From contig CAXBAF010000018.1 of assembly GCA_963973795.1 (NCBI GenBank), positions 1-64,000 on the forward strand: a DNA stretch of 64,000 nt, read 5' to 3'. This DNA is from UBA1926 sp002337215 (GTDB lineage: Bacteria > Planctomycetota > Phycisphaerae > Phycisphaerales > UBA1924). The position numbers and the translations under genes were made by a program. Under the pieces are notes generated by a model that saw only the letters and a list, made by a program, of their open reading frames with translations, had not been told where the DNA came from and did no database searches. Shown in pieces: positions 1 to 9,900 of this stretch (position 1 is the stretch's first letter; each line of letters starts with the position of its first letter).

Positions 1-2
1 GG

Positions 3-62
3 GAGCCGATCGCGATCCGGCACTATCCCAACGCGATCGATGCGTCGGGTCGAAGGCACTAG
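3..62 (+). CDS. Possible 3' end of a CDS entering from the left edge
   Basis: The frame beginning at base 3 is open for 19 codons and stops at TAG (60-62), reading EPIAIRHYPNAIDASGRRH. The composition looks protein-like, and a plus-strand gene ending here would converge on the histidine kinase ending at 103. There is too little sequence to name a family, and it could be chance. Confidence 0.25.
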   Translation, partial: EPIAIRHYPNAIDASGRRH

Positions 63-102
63 ACCGGTGAACGACCAACTCGGCTGGTCGCCGTACGCGG
101 AC

Positions 103-1731
103 CTACGCGGGCTGGCGGTTGAGCGAGCCGCGGAACCGGGCTTCGAGCCGGGCCTCTTCGATGAGCGCGAGATCCAGGCGGAGCGGGAAGAGCACGCTGA
201 ACATCGCGCCCTGGCCGGGCTCGCTGACGAGGCGCAGTTCGGCCTGGAGCAGGTTCGACAGATCGCGGCAGATCGCGAGGCCCAGCCCCACGCCCCCGTG
301 CCGTCGCTCGTGGCCGCCCTCGAGCTGGCTGAACCGATCGAAGATCGCCTGCTGGTCGGCGGCGTCGATGCCCGGTCCGTTGTCGATGACGCACACACGC
401 ACGCTGGGCGTGCCCCCCTCGCCCGGGACGCGCTCGACCCGCACGAGCACCCGCCCAGGCTTGCCGTCGGACCCTTCGGATCCCGTGAATTTGATCGCGT
501 TGGTGACGAGATTGAAGACGATCTGTTGAAACTTGCGGGGATCGGTCTCGAGCAGGGGGACCTCGGGTCGGGCCTCGAGTTCGAGCGCCACGCCGTTGCG
601 GTTCGCGAGGGGCTCGGCGAGCCCCAGCATGCCCCGGCACGCGTCCACGGGGTTGAGCAGCTCGCGGTTGATCTCGGTTTTCCCCGCCTCGATCCGCGCC
701 ATCTCCAGCAGACCCTCGATGAGCTCGAGGAGGCCTCTCGAGCCCTCGACGATGTTCTCGAGGTAGCGCTTCCGGCGCACGACGGCGTTGTTGGTCTCGT
801 CCGTCTTCGCTTCCTGGGTCGCGATGTCGAGCAGCAGTTCGGCGAAACCGATGATGGAGTTGAGCGGCGTCCGCAGCTCGTGGCTCACGCCCGCGAGGAA
901 CTCGCTCTTGAGCCGGGCGGCCTTGTCGAGCGCCTCGTTGACCTCCGAGAGTTCGTTGAGCCGAACGTCCATCGCGATGTTGATCGACTGCAGGGTCTTC
1001 TCGCGTTCCTCGAGCTGGTCGAGCGTCTGGTTGAACGTCGCGGCGAGCTGTTGGAATTCGTCGCCTGTGGTCAGTTCACACCGCTCGTCGGTGTTCCCGT
1101 CGCCCACGGATTCGGCCCAGAGCCGCAGGGTCTTGACGGGCTTGAGCACCAGCCACCGGATGATGACCATGAACGTTGTCAGCGCGACCGCGAGGACGAG
1201 CACACCCGCGCTGAGCAGAAAGAGCGAGTTGATCGCCGCCTCCGCCGCGGCCTGCTCGCTCGTCCGCTCGAGCACGACGACGCCCGTCGCGTTCCCGTCC
1301 GCGCCTCGGTTGATCCGTGCGTAGGTGTAGCGCTTCTCCCAGTCTTCCCAGTCGTTGAGGAACACCTCGCGCGGACCGATCTCTCCGTCGTCGAGTTCGT
1401 GCTGGGATTCGGCTTCGCGGAGGATCTCCGCGAACCGCCAGTCCTCGCGGGACCGGTCGCGGAGGGCGTCGGTGCTCAGATCGAGGATCACCGCGTCGCC
1501 GAGCCTCTGGACGGCGGCCGGGTCGGTCGGGATGGGCGTCTCCCGCTCGCGTTGCGCGGTCCACGCGTCGTGCAGCGCCCGCGCCGTCTCGAGTTGCCCG
1601 GTGTCCACGAGCGTCTGCATCCTCGCGAATGGAAGAATGAGCGCGAGCGAGGCGACGGCGGTGACCGCCAGCCCGAACAGGCCGACCAGCTTGGTCGCGA
1701 GGCTGAGTTCTCCGAGGACGGGGAGCCGCAT
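103..1731 (-). CDS. Membrane sensor histidine kinase (HAMP-HisKA-HATPase)
   Basis: A 542-aa two-component sensor kinase. An N-terminal membrane helix (about residues 10-35) is followed by a roughly 120-residue extracytoplasmic segment and a second helix (about 165-190). A HAMP region follows, then a HisKA dimerisation domain with the phospho-acceptor His near 284 in SHELRTPLNSIIGFAELL. The ATPase domain has an N box around FNLVTNAIKF, a D box VIDNGPGID and a glycine box HGGVGLGLAI. No receiver domain is fused and no response regulator lies beside it, so its partner is probably encoded elsewhere. The extracytoplasmic part matches no sensor fold I recognise, so the signal is unknown. It is transcribed divergently from miaB across a 76-nt gap. 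Confidence 0.9.
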   Translation of the reverse strand: MRLPVLGELSLATKLVGLFGLAVTAVASLALILPFARMQTLVDTGQLETARALHDAWTAQRERETPIPTDPAAVQRLGDAVILDLSTDALRDRSREDWRFAEILREAESQHELDDGEIGPREVFLNDWEDWEKRYTYARINRGADGNATGVVVLERTSEQAAAEAAINSLFLLSAGVLVLAVALTTFMVIIRWLVLKPVKTLRLWAESVGDGNTDERCELTTGDEFQQLAATFNQTLDQLEEREKTLQSINIAMDVRLNELSEVNEALDKAARLKSEFLAGVSHELRTPLNSIIGFAELLLDIATQEAKTDETNNAVVRRKRYLENIVEGSRGLLELIEGLLEMARIEAGKTEINRELLNPVDACRGMLGLAEPLANRNGVALELEARPEVPLLETDPRKFQQIVFNLVTNAIKFTGSEGSDGKPGRVLVRVERVPGEGGTPSVRVCVIDNGPGIDAADQQAIFDRFSQLEGGHERRHGGVGLGLAICRDLSNLLQAELRLVSEPGQGAMFSVLFPLRLDLALIEEARLEARFRGSLNRQPA

Positions 1732-1807
1732 ATTGGTCCATCGTACGTCGGATCCACCGAAGCGGGACCCGGTCGTTCCCGACGACCCCGGATGCGTAAA
1801 CTCCCGC

Positions 1808-3556
1808 GTGACACAGAAATCCGTCTATCTTGAGACCTTCGGCTGCCAGATGAACGAGCTCGACTCCGAGCTGGTGGTCGGCCAGCTCGCGGGCCTGGGC
1901 TACCGCTTCACCACCGACTCCCATGAGGCGGATGTTGTGCTCTACAACACCTGCTCGGTGCGCGAGCGGGCCGAGCAGAAGGTCTGGAGCCGGCTCGGGC
2001 AGATGAAGACCGAGAAACAGGCCCGCCCCGGGCTCGTCGTCGGCGTCCTGGGCTGCATGGCCGAGCGCGATGGCACCGATCTCATCGACCGCATGCCTGT
2101 CGTCGACATCCTGTGCGGCCCCGGAGAGCTCGACAAACTGCCGGGCCTGCTCGACAACGCGGTCCGCACGCGCGATTCGCTCGGTGTTTCTCAGGCGGAC
2201 GCCAACAACGCGGGCGGGGGCGTGCTCCGCAGCGCGCGATCGGTCGCCCTGCAGGGCAACACGTCGCGCCGCAACGCCACCTTGTCGGCCGCCGCCGACT
2301 CGCTCGAGATGCTCGACCTCAATCGGTCGATCTCGCCTGCCGACGCGGTGGTCGGCCCGGACGGGAACAAGAAGTTCAGCGCCTACGTCCGCATCACCCG
2401 CGGCTGCAACAAATTCTGCACCTACTGCGTCGTCCCGTTCACACGCGGCGCCGAGGTCCACCGCCCGCCCGACCACATTATCGACGAATGCAAACGGCTT
2501 GCCGACGCCGGGGTGATCGAGATCACTCTGCTCGGCCAGACCGTCAATCACTACCGCTTCGAGCACGGGTCGGCCGTCTCGCTCGACGGCATCACCCAGC
2601 CGCAAAAAGGCCGCGCGTTCAAGGGCGGGCATCGCCGCGACCCGCTCGCGGGCGAATCGGTCACGACCTTCGCCGATCTGCTCGCGCGAATCCACGACGA
2701 GGTCCCCGCGATCCAGCGCCTGCGCTTCGTGACGAGTTATCCGCGAGACTTCGGTGACGACGTGCTGGAAGTCATCCGCGACCACCCGCGGATCTGCCGC
2801 TACGTGCACGTCCCTGCCCAGACCGGGTCGGACCGCATGCTCAAGATGATGAACCGGGGCTACACCGTCGGTGAGTATGACGAGTTCATCGACCGCTGCC
2901 GGAGCTATCTCCACCAGCCCGAGATCGGCCGCCCGCTCATGCTTTCGGGCGACATCATCGTGGGCTTCCCCACCGAGACCGACGACGATTTCGAGGCGAC
3001 GGTGGGGCTGCTCGAGCGCTCACGCTACAAGAACTGCTTCATCTTCAAGTACTCCCCCCGCCCCGGCACCGTCGCGTTCGACAAGATCCCAGACGATGTC
3101 CCCGAACCGGTCAAACGCGAGCGGAACAACCGCCTGCTGGCGATCCAGGGCGAGATCTCCCGCGCGATCGGCCAGGAACAGATCGGCCGTGAGTTCGACG
3201 TGCTCTTCGAGGGGCACAGCCGGGCGGAACGCAAGAAGCGGGGCACGGATGTGAAGCCGGGCACGGGGATGGTCTCCCTGACGGTCAGCGTCGCGGGCGT
3301 CGCGGCGTCCTCGAACGGGTGCCACGACTCGCCGTCTTCGGCGCAGTCGTGCGGCACTGCTGCGCCGAAGACGGCGAGCAGTGGCACCCTGGATCCTGAA
3401 CAGGCGGTGACCCAACTCGCGGGCCGAACCGACGGCGACCTCATCGTCCACGTCGATGTTCCCGCCGACTCGGACCCCGATTCGATGATCGGCTCGATCC
3501 GCCGCGTGAAGATCACGGGCGGGGGCGGTCTGAGCCTCGCGGGGGAGTTGGTCTGA
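1808..3556 (+). CDS. miaB: tRNA-2-methylthio-N6-dimethylallyladenosine synthase, with an in-frame palindromic insert
   Basis: A radical-SAM methylthiotransferase that adds the 2-methylthio group to isopentenyl-A37 of tRNA. The N-terminal cluster cysteines are C13 (ETFGCQMNE), C49 and C82. The radical-SAM triad is C200, C204 and C207 (RGCNKFCTYC). Start GTG 1808 gives VTQKSVYLETFGC, the family's usual beginning; no Shine-Dalgarno sequence is visible, and a TAAACT hexamer ends only 6 nt upstream. At 582 aa it is well above the family's usual 440-480. The excess lies in a stretch at about 125-180, another at about 265-300, and the C-terminal TRAM domain. Codons 504-528 in TRAM are encoded by a double-hairpin REP-like element (3317-3389) that keeps the frame. 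TRAM resumes at QLAGRTDGDLIVHV, so the protein is probably functional. Confidence 0.95.
   Translation: MTQKSVYLETFGCQMNELDSELVVGQLAGLGYRFTTDSHEADVVLYNTCSVRERAEQKVWSRLGQMKTEKQARPGLVVGVLGCMAERDGTDLIDRMPVVDILCGPGELDKLPGLLDNAVRTRDSLGVSQADANNAGGGVLRSARSVALQGNTSRRNATLSAAADSLEMLDLNRSISPADAVVGPDGNKKFSAYVRITRGCNKFCTYCVVPFTRGAEVHRPPDHIIDECKRLADAGVIEITLLGQTVNHYRFEHGSAVSLDGITQPQKGRAFKGGHRRDPLAGESVTTFADLLARIHDEVPAIQRLRFVTSYPRDFGDDVLEVIRDHPRICRYVHVPAQTGSDRMLKMMNRGYTVGEYDEFIDRCRSYLHQPEIGRPLMLSGDIIVGFPTETDDDFEATVGLLERSRYKNCFIFKYSPRPGTVAFDKIPDDVPEPVKRERNNRLLAIQGEISRAIGQEQIGREFDVLFEGHSRAERKKRGTDVKPGTGMVSLTVSVAGVAASSNGCHDSPSSAQSCGTAAPKTASSGTLDPEQAVTQLAGRTDGDLIVHVDVPADSDPDSMIGSIRRVKITGGGGLSLAGELV
3317..3389. repeat. 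REP-like double-hairpin palindromic element inside miaB
   Basis: A 73-bp near-perfect inverted repeat bounded by GGGTGCCAC and GTGGCACCC. Each 36-nt arm is itself a hairpin. Hairpin A (3323-3351) has a CACGACT/AGTCGTG base stem and an inner CGCCG/CGGCG stem around TCTT. Hairpin B (3355-3383) has CACTGCT/AGCAGTG with the same inner stem around AAGA. The arms differ at only four positions, and these change in pairs so that pairing is kept. A second copy at 39530-39628 has the same outer bases and different loops. This is the architecture of a REP doublet (BIME). It is read in frame as codons 504-528 of miaB. Confidence 0.85.
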
Positions 3557-3656
3557 ATCCCGGGCCGGCTCGCGCGCCGGTTTGCGTGAGTGAGACGCAC
3601 GCCGTTACGCTCCCACCCGGGTGCGGCGATTCGCGAGCACCCAGGAAGAGGCCGAC

Positions 3657-4592
3657 ATGCTCGTTCGAATCGCCGTGCTGCTGCTCTCGTGCGCCGCGTC
3701 GCTCGCCCACGCCCAGCCCAAGCCCGCGTTCATCTACGACCAGGTGCTCAGCACCTACTTCGACGATTCCTCGGGCCTGATCAGCTTCGGGAACTACGAC
3801 CTCGCGTTCCCGCCCGAGGGCCCCCTGAACGCCTCGGTCGCGGTTGTGAACAGCCAGAACACAGTGGTCGCGAGCTTCCCGTTCTTCCCCGAGTACATGA
3901 ACAGGGAAGGCGTGTTCGCGAGGGGCAAGGTGCAGGGGCCCGCGGATATCTCGCTCACGGAACCCGGCGTCTACAACATCGTGTTTCTCGTCGAAGGCGC
4001 GCCCGCGACGCGCCTCCCGGTCGTCCTCGAGCAGACCGGCGACGGCGACGACCCGTTCAACCCCGAGAAGACCTACCAGTTCTACGGCCTCTGGCAGATG
4101 TACGCCAACATCACCAACGCCACCTGGAAGGACGAGGACTGGCCCACGCTCAACATCTGGATCGGGCAGCGGGACATGGTGGATCAGGACGGCCACGCCG
4201 AGAAGTTCAGGGTCACCATGACCCGCGACGGCGCCGTCGTCGCCCACACGCGTTCGATCGAGAACACGATGTACGCGAAGCACTACCAGAAGACAGCGGT
4301 CCGCCTCTACAAGCCCCACGACGACGCGAAAGCCGCCAACGCGATCCCGTTCACCAAGCCGGGCTGGTACGAGGACGGGGACTACGAACTCGTCGTGACG
4401 CGGACAGCCGACGGGAAGGAACTCCGCCGGTTCGTCTACACGGTCAAGGAGGGGAAGATCGTCGAGCTCCCGCAGACGAAGTTGGGGCACGAGCCACGCC
4501 TGGACTACATCGTGCCCCGCGTGCGCAACGGGGACACGGGCTACCAGTTCGTCGAGACGGATTGGATCCGCCAGAAGCCCAAGCAGCCGTGA
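3657..4592 (+). CDS. Secreted protein of unknown function
   Basis: A 311-aa protein beginning with a clear signal peptide (MLVRIAVLLLSCAASLAHA, cleavage likely before QPKPA). ATG 3657 was chosen because it puts the signal peptide at the N-terminus and has AGGAAGAG just upstream; an in-frame ATG at 3621 would add twelve polar residues. The mature part is rich in beta-forming segments and aromatic residues, with phrases such as FGNYDLAFPPEGPL and LNIWIGQRDMVDQDG. It has no cysteine pairs, transmembrane helix or sorting tail. I do not recognise a family. Its stop is three bases from the stop of the convergent FG-GAP gene. Confidence 0.7.
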   Translation: MLVRIAVLLLSCAASLAHAQPKPAFIYDQVLSTYFDDSSGLISFGNYDLAFPPEGPLNASVAVVNSQNTVVASFPFFPEYMNREGVFARGKVQGPADISLTEPGVYNIVFLVEGAPATRLPVVLEQTGDGDDPFNPEKTYQFYGLWQMYANITNATWKDEDWPTLNIWIGQRDMVDQDGHAEKFRVTMTRDGAVVAHTRSIENTMYAKHYQKTAVRLYKPHDDAKAANAIPFTKPGWYEDGDYELVVTRTADGKELRRFVYTVKEGKIVELPQTKLGHEPRLDYIVPRVRNGDTGYQFVETDWIRQKPKQP

Positions 4593-4595
4593 GCG

Positions 4596-6068
4596 TTACA
4601 TTTCCGGGCAGCCCGCGGTGAAGTCCTGCACGAAGAGGTCGATGTCGGCGATGTCGAACACACCGTTGTCGTCGAGGTCCGCAATCGGGTCTCCCCCCAC
4701 AAACCCGTTGATGAACGCGACGATGTCGGTGAGGTCCAGCAGCCCCCACGGCTCGACGAGATCGGCGGCGTTGCAGGGCGAGAACCCGCTCAGGAACACG
4801 CGGGCGCTGCCGCACTCCGACCCGTAGTCATCGTCCCCGAACGCCCCGACGATGAAGTCCGCGAAACCGTCGCCGTTGAGATCGCCCGGGCCGCAGACGG
4901 ACCAGCCGGCGCGGTCGCCGCCGTCGTCGCCGTAGAACGTGTACAGCACCGCCCCGTCCGAGCCCGAGAAGACGCGGGCGTACCCGTTGTTGAACGCATT
5001 ATCATCGCCCAGATCGTCGTCCCAGTCGGCCCCGACGATCAGGTCCGCGTGCCCGTCGCCGTTCACGTCGCCCGCACCGTCCACGCGCCTTCCGAAGGCC
5101 TCGCCCGGGTCGTCGCCGACGAAGCTGTGGATCTCGGTTCCATCGGCACCGGAGTAGACCGTCGCCCGCCCTGCCCCGGGGTGCGGGGCGCCGATGATCA
5201 CGTCCGGTACGCCGTCATCGTCGACGTCGCCCGCCCCTCCGACACTCGATCCGTTGAGCGAGCCCCCGTAGACGCTGTCGAACTCATGCACGACACCGCC
5301 GTTGGCGCCCGAGTACAGCCAGGCGGCGCCTTCTTGTGAATACCACTCGTTCACGTGACCGGGGCCCCCGGCAAGCACGTCGTCGCGCCCGTCACCGTTG
5401 ACGTCACCGACGCGAGAGATGTCGTAGCCGAGCCAGTCGTCCCGCTCGCCTCGGAAGTGATAGAGGATCACACCCGATGCGCCGGAGTAGACCCGCACGC
5501 TGCCATTGTCGCGGACGAGCGACGAGTCGGCCCAGGCGCCGACCGCGAAGTCATCGTGTCCGTCGGCGTTCACATCGCCCACGATCGCGACAGCCTCCCC
5601 GTACTTATCGTTCGGCGTGCCGTCGCGTTTGGTGAAGAGCACCGACCCGTCGGCCCCCGAGAACACCCGGGCGTACCCGATCCAGACCCCGTCGGTCTTG
5701 ACCGATCCGACGATGAGGTCGTCGTGCCCGTCGTTGTTCACATCGCCCCCGCCGTCCACGTCGGTCCCAAAGCCGTCGCCGATGGCATCGCCGACGAAGA
5801 CGTGCAGCACGGCCCCGTCCACGCCCGAATACACGGTCGCCGATCCACGATGGACCCCGCTGCTGGTGCCCCCCGCCGCGCCGACGATGAAATCCGGGGT
5901 GCCGTCGTTGTTGACGTCTCCGGCCGCCGCCATGGCTTTGCCGAATTGGTCACCCCAACTCGCCCCAAAGAGCGTGTAGCTCGGCTCGTGGATGATCTGC
6001 CCAACCGCCGCGCACGAAAGAGAGCCGCACGCGATCAGCGAGGCGAGGCTTGATCGTTCCGGTGCCAT
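4596..6068 (-). CDS. Secreted FG-GAP repeat protein with C-terminal dockerin-like (GC-type) module
   Basis: A 490-aa protein with a signal peptide ending near AAVGQ. It then has seven copies of a roughly 55-60-residue FG-GAP/integrin-alpha-type repeat, each with a calcium-loop phrase such as GDVNNDGTPDFIVGAA, GDVNGDGRDDVLAGG or GDLNGDGFADFIVGAF. Seven repeats fit a seven-bladed beta-propeller. The last 60 residues carry two EF-hand-like loops (LLDLTDIVAFINGFV and DLDDNGVFDIADIDLF) ending FTAGCPEM. This is the dockerin-like C-terminus with a terminal Gly-Cys also seen in the protein at 22207-23169. AAGGAGG lies 7 nt before the ATG, and a TATAAT promoter lies about 70 nt upstream. A surface or extracellular role is inferred; no cohesin partner is in the window. 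Confidence 0.85.
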   Translation of the reverse strand: MAPERSSLASLIACGSLSCAAVGQIIHEPSYTLFGASWGDQFGKAMAAAGDVNNDGTPDFIVGAAGGTSSGVHRGSATVYSGVDGAVLHVFVGDAIGDGFGTDVDGGGDVNNDGHDDLIVGSVKTDGVWIGYARVFSGADGSVLFTKRDGTPNDKYGEAVAIVGDVNADGHDDFAVGAWADSSLVRDNGSVRVYSGASGVILYHFRGERDDWLGYDISRVGDVNGDGRDDVLAGGPGHVNEWYSQEGAAWLYSGANGGVVHEFDSVYGGSLNGSSVGGAGDVDDDGVPDVIIGAPHPGAGRATVYSGADGTEIHSFVGDDPGEAFGRRVDGAGDVNGDGHADLIVGADWDDDLGDDNAFNNGYARVFSGSDGAVLYTFYGDDGGDRAGWSVCGPGDLNGDGFADFIVGAFGDDDYGSECGSARVFLSGFSPCNAADLVEPWGLLDLTDIVAFINGFVGGDPIADLDDNGVFDIADIDLFVQDFTAGCPEM

Positions 6069-6138
6069 AACGTCCTCCTTGTGACTGCGCAGAACTCCGG
6101 CCTACGCGATCGCCCATAAAGCGGACAAATATATCTTT

Positions 6139-6166
6139 ATTATACAGCCGGCCGCGTTCGCCTCAA
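6139..6166 (-). promoter_or_regulatory. Sigma-70-like promoter of the FG-GAP gene
   Basis: On the minus strand TTGAGG (6161-6166) is followed after 16 nt by a perfect TATAAT (6139-6144), in an unusually AT-rich patch for this genome. It implies a leader of about 60 nt carrying AAGGAGG before the ATG at 6068. Confidence 0.65.
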
Positions 6167-6210
6167 GGCTTTCGGACCAATGGAGATCCCGCCGGAACGG
6201 ATTGCTCGCG

Positions 6211-6999
6211 TCACGCGCCCACCCGCACCATCGGCTCGTCCCCCTTCACCGCCGCGGTCCACGTGGTCGTGACATATGGCAGCGAGACTTCACCAGATCC
6301 GTCCGCATGCGTCGCGTGCAAGTCCCCAAGCCGCGAGATCAATTCCGCATGCCCGGCGCCTGCCTTCGGCGCATACGACGCGCTCAACGCCCGCCCGATG
6401 AACCCATCGAGCGTGTGCCGCATCTCCAGCGGGAATCCCATCTTCTTCACATCGTCGAACAGGTCCGTTTCCGCGAACGGGTCTTCCTGCGCCGCGTACC
6501 GCACCCGGGGCGTCTCGTCCGTCGCGAGCCCGTCGAGAATCTCGCGGTATCCCGCACCGATCTCCGTCGACGCGTCCACCTCGTTCCACACCAGTGCCAG
6601 CCGGCCCGTGCCCTTGAGCACCCGCCGGAACTCCGCGAACGCCGCGGGAGGATCGAACCAGTGGAACGCCTGCGCGCACACGACCAGGTCCACCGACCCG
6701 TCCTTCAGCCCCGTCGCCTCGGCCGTCCCTACTTCGATCAACACCCGATCATGTGTTTCGGCCTTCTCACGCATCGCCGTGTTGGGCTCGATCGCGACCA
6801 CCAACGGCCCGCGCTCTGCCAGCAGCCGGGCCATGATCCCCGTCCCCGCCCCGACGTCCGCGACCGCGAGCATGTTCGGCGTGCCCATCCCCCGCAGCAA
6901 CGCGTCGATGCACGCGGCGGGGTACGAAGGCCGGTGCGCGGCGTAGTCGCCCACGCGGTCCGTGAATCGGCTCGTCCCGTCGGCCTGTGAATCATCCAT
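6211..6999 (-). CDS. Class I SAM-dependent methyltransferase
   Basis: A 262-aa methyltransferase of the Methyltransf_11/UbiE-like type. The SAM-binding glycine motif is VADVGAGTGIMARLLAERG, followed by an acidic loop end VVAIEPNTAMREKAE. The post-motif segment SVDLVVCAQAFHWFDPPAAF contains the HWFD signature common in this subfamily. ATG 6999 (MDDSQADGTSRF) is preferred over the longer upstream frame, because the family begins near FTDRVGDYAAHRPSYP. The start lies inside the end of the VWA gene, with an 8-nt overlap (ATGGATGA), so translation is probably coupled. The substrate cannot be told from sequence; the neighbours give no pathway hint. Confidence 0.85.
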   Translation of the reverse strand: MDDSQADGTSRFTDRVGDYAAHRPSYPAACIDALLRGMGTPNMLAVADVGAGTGIMARLLAERGPLVVAIEPNTAMREKAETHDRVLIEVGTAEATGLKDGSVDLVVCAQAFHWFDPPAAFAEFRRVLKGTGRLALVWNEVDASTEIGAGYREILDGLATDETPRVRYAAQEDPFAETDLFDDVKKMGFPLEMRHTLDGFIGRALSASYAPKAGAGHAELISRLGDLHATHADGSGEVSLPYVTTTWTAAVKGDEPMVRVGA

Positions 7000-9900
7000 C
7001 CCCGCCCTCCTCGAACCGCTTGCGCGCTCGCCGCTTCGCCGCGAGCAAACCGCTTGCCTCTTCTGCCGGCTTCGGCGGCTCAGGCCGCTCTTTGTCGGGC
7101 GTCGATCCGCCGCCCGCCGGTGGCTCTGCTTTCTCGATTTTCTTCCGGTATTCCGCCGCCTGTGCTCGATGCCGCGCCGCCTTGGCCTCCCGACGAAGCC
7201 GGTCCGCGTCGTCGTCGGTGAGCGGGGCGGCCGACGGCATCGGCGCGTCGCGGGCCTCCCCGGCCTGTTTCGTGCGCGCACCGCGCAACGCCGCGAGGCG
7301 CACACCCGCGTTCGATGAGATCCGCGCAAACTCCGCGTCCGCGGCCCGCTCGGGCAGCAGCCGGTCCCACGCGATCCGCCGCGTCCCGACATCCAACAGG
7401 AACACAACGACTGTCCATCCCAGCAGCACGGGCCAGAGCGGCGTCCGGGTCCGCCTGGGCTCGACCAGCGACCGGTCGTACAGGTCCACCGCCTCGCCGT
7501 ACGCGAGCACCCGACCACCGCTTGCGTCCGCGATCCGTTCGAGGGTCCGCCGATCCGTCGCGAGCCTCGCGTACTCGGCGTTCCGGGCGACCGTCGCACC
7601 CGAGAGCAGCGGGGGGAGCGGCGTCGAGCCCAGCGCCGGGCGTGCGATCACGATGTGGTTCCCCGCCCGCCCCGCGCTCATCTCGCCCGAGTACCGCCCG
7701 GGCCCGGTCTGGCGGAGCCTGATCCGCGTCGGCTCGCCCTCGGGCCCGTACACCGTCACCGGGACCCGCAGCAGATCGATCGGCTCGCCCGATTCGTCCG
7801 TCGCGTCGTAGACGATCTTCAGCCGACCCTCGGACTGCATGACCGACAGCTCGCCCGTCTCGCCGCCCGTTGTGCGCGACATGAGCCGGGCCGTGCGCGC
7901 CCAGAGCGTGCGGTACCCCTCCCAGTCGAGCCAGCGCCGGGCCCAGTCGTGCGCATCGCTGGTGAACACCGCGACCTGCCCGAGTTCCACCGCCCAGTGC
8001 GCGAGCACCGGCTCTCCGTCGGGCGTCGCCATCGCGTACGTGATCGTGGGCTCGGGCCTTGCCTGCGTGAGCACCAGCCCGCCCAGCCTGGGAACCGCCC
8101 CGAGCCCCTCGGTCAGGGGCGATCCTGTCTGCAGCACCACGGGCTCGAACGGCCGCTCGCGCACGAGCGGGCTGCGCACAACCCGGACCGCCTTGAGAAA
8201 CACGTTGGGCAGCACGCCCGGGTTGAGCACGTGGTAGAACGCGCCGCGTCCCTCATCGGCGACCGATTCGAGCGTCGCGAGGTCCGCCCCGTCGCCGATC
8301 GCGATCGACGAGATCCGGATCCCGTCGTCGTGGATCTGCCGCGCCAGGCCCGGGAGCTGCCCCGAGTTCTGCGATTGCCCGTCGGAGAGCACGATGATGT
8401 GCTTGTGCTTCGCGTCCACCGCGAGGAGCTGCTCGCGTGCGATCTGCATCGCGGGGGGCAGGTTCGTCCCGCCGCCCGACCGGATCGCCCGCGTCGCCTC
8501 CGCGATCGGTGCCGTGTCCCGCGCCGGGCCCAGTTCGTGGATCACGCTGGGGACGCTGTTGAACGAGACAACACCCACGAGGTCGCCCGGGTCCAGCGAC
8601 TCGATCGCCCGCGCCGCGCTCTCGTTGGCGACCTCCTGCTGCGACCTCGACGACCCGAGCACGCCCCGGCTCATCGACCCCGAGTTGTCGAGCACGAGCA
8701 CGATCGCCGCTTCCGGCGTCACGAGTTTCTCGGGCAGGTCCAGCTTCACCGGGAGGATCGGCTCGAGCGGAGACCCGCGCCACCCCCCGGCACCCAGCGT
8801 GTCGGGCCCGCCCACGATCACGAGCCCGCCGCCCAGTTCGCGCACGTACGCGACCAGCGCATCCATCGAGCCCTGCGGCATCGCCTCGGCCGGCACGTTC
8901 TGCAGCACGATCAGGTCGTGCGCCTGGAACCCCAGCAGGTCGCGCGGCATCCCGCTCGGCGCGACGACCTCGACCCCCAGCCCGCTCTCAACGAGCGTCC
9001 GCGGGAGCACCCCGCCCGCGCCCTCGCTCGCCCCGGCGCTCACACCGTCCACCAGCAGCACCCGGCTCTCGCCCGGCGAGATCGTGAACGCCTCCGCCCG
9101 GTTGTTGTCCACCGCCCGGTCGCCAACGAGCGCACCCGTTGCCGGATCGCGATCGGGCTCGAAGAAGACCTCGAACCGGCTCAGCCGACCATCCTCGAGG
9201 GGGACCTCGAGGATCTCAACATGCCGTCCCGGGCCGTACACGACGCGACGCCCGCCCCCGGATGGAATCCGATCCGAGTCATCCCCGGCGCCCGCGTCTG
9301 TGCTGATATCGACAGGCTCGCCCTCGCGCAGCAGCCGGAGCGTCCCGCGCGCGTCGCCGGTCGTTCGGATCTGCACGCGGAGGGGAACCGTCGACCCACC
9401 CGCGGCGCTCGGCGGCGCGTCGAGGCGTTCGACGATCACCTCGTCGCCGATCTCGTAGTCCACCCCCAGCACGTCGATCGGGATCCCGGCACCGTTCGAT
9501 CCGGAACCTTCACCGAGCAGCGACGCGACCTCGATTGGGTCGGCCCCCGTCGCGTTCCCGTCGCTCACGAGCACGAGCCGCCCCGCCGCGTCGGTCGGGA
9601 TCAGCGCCGCCGCGTGCCGCAGCGCCCCGGCGATGTCGGTCCCCCCGATGGGCAGCATCGACATCGAGCGGTCGAGCACGCCGGCCCGCGAGGGCGTCGC
9701 GACCGTCGCGGTGCGCCCATCGAAGACCACGAGGCCGAACAGATCGTCGGGCCCTCGGTTCGCGAGCCGATCCGCGAAGTACGCCCGGGCCCACGCGTCG
9801 GGACCGTCTGTCTGCTGGTCGGGGCTCTGCTCGAAACCGCCCGGCCCGAACGACCCGAACCGGCGCACACTCCCGGAGAGGTCCACGACCCCGATCACCG

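Noticed and set aside
40..1833. 597-codon plus-strand frame opposite the histidine kinase
   Set aside because: It is antisense to a gene with full kinase motifs; composition (Arg/Glu/Leu/His-rich, no domains) is that of a GC-rich shadow frame.
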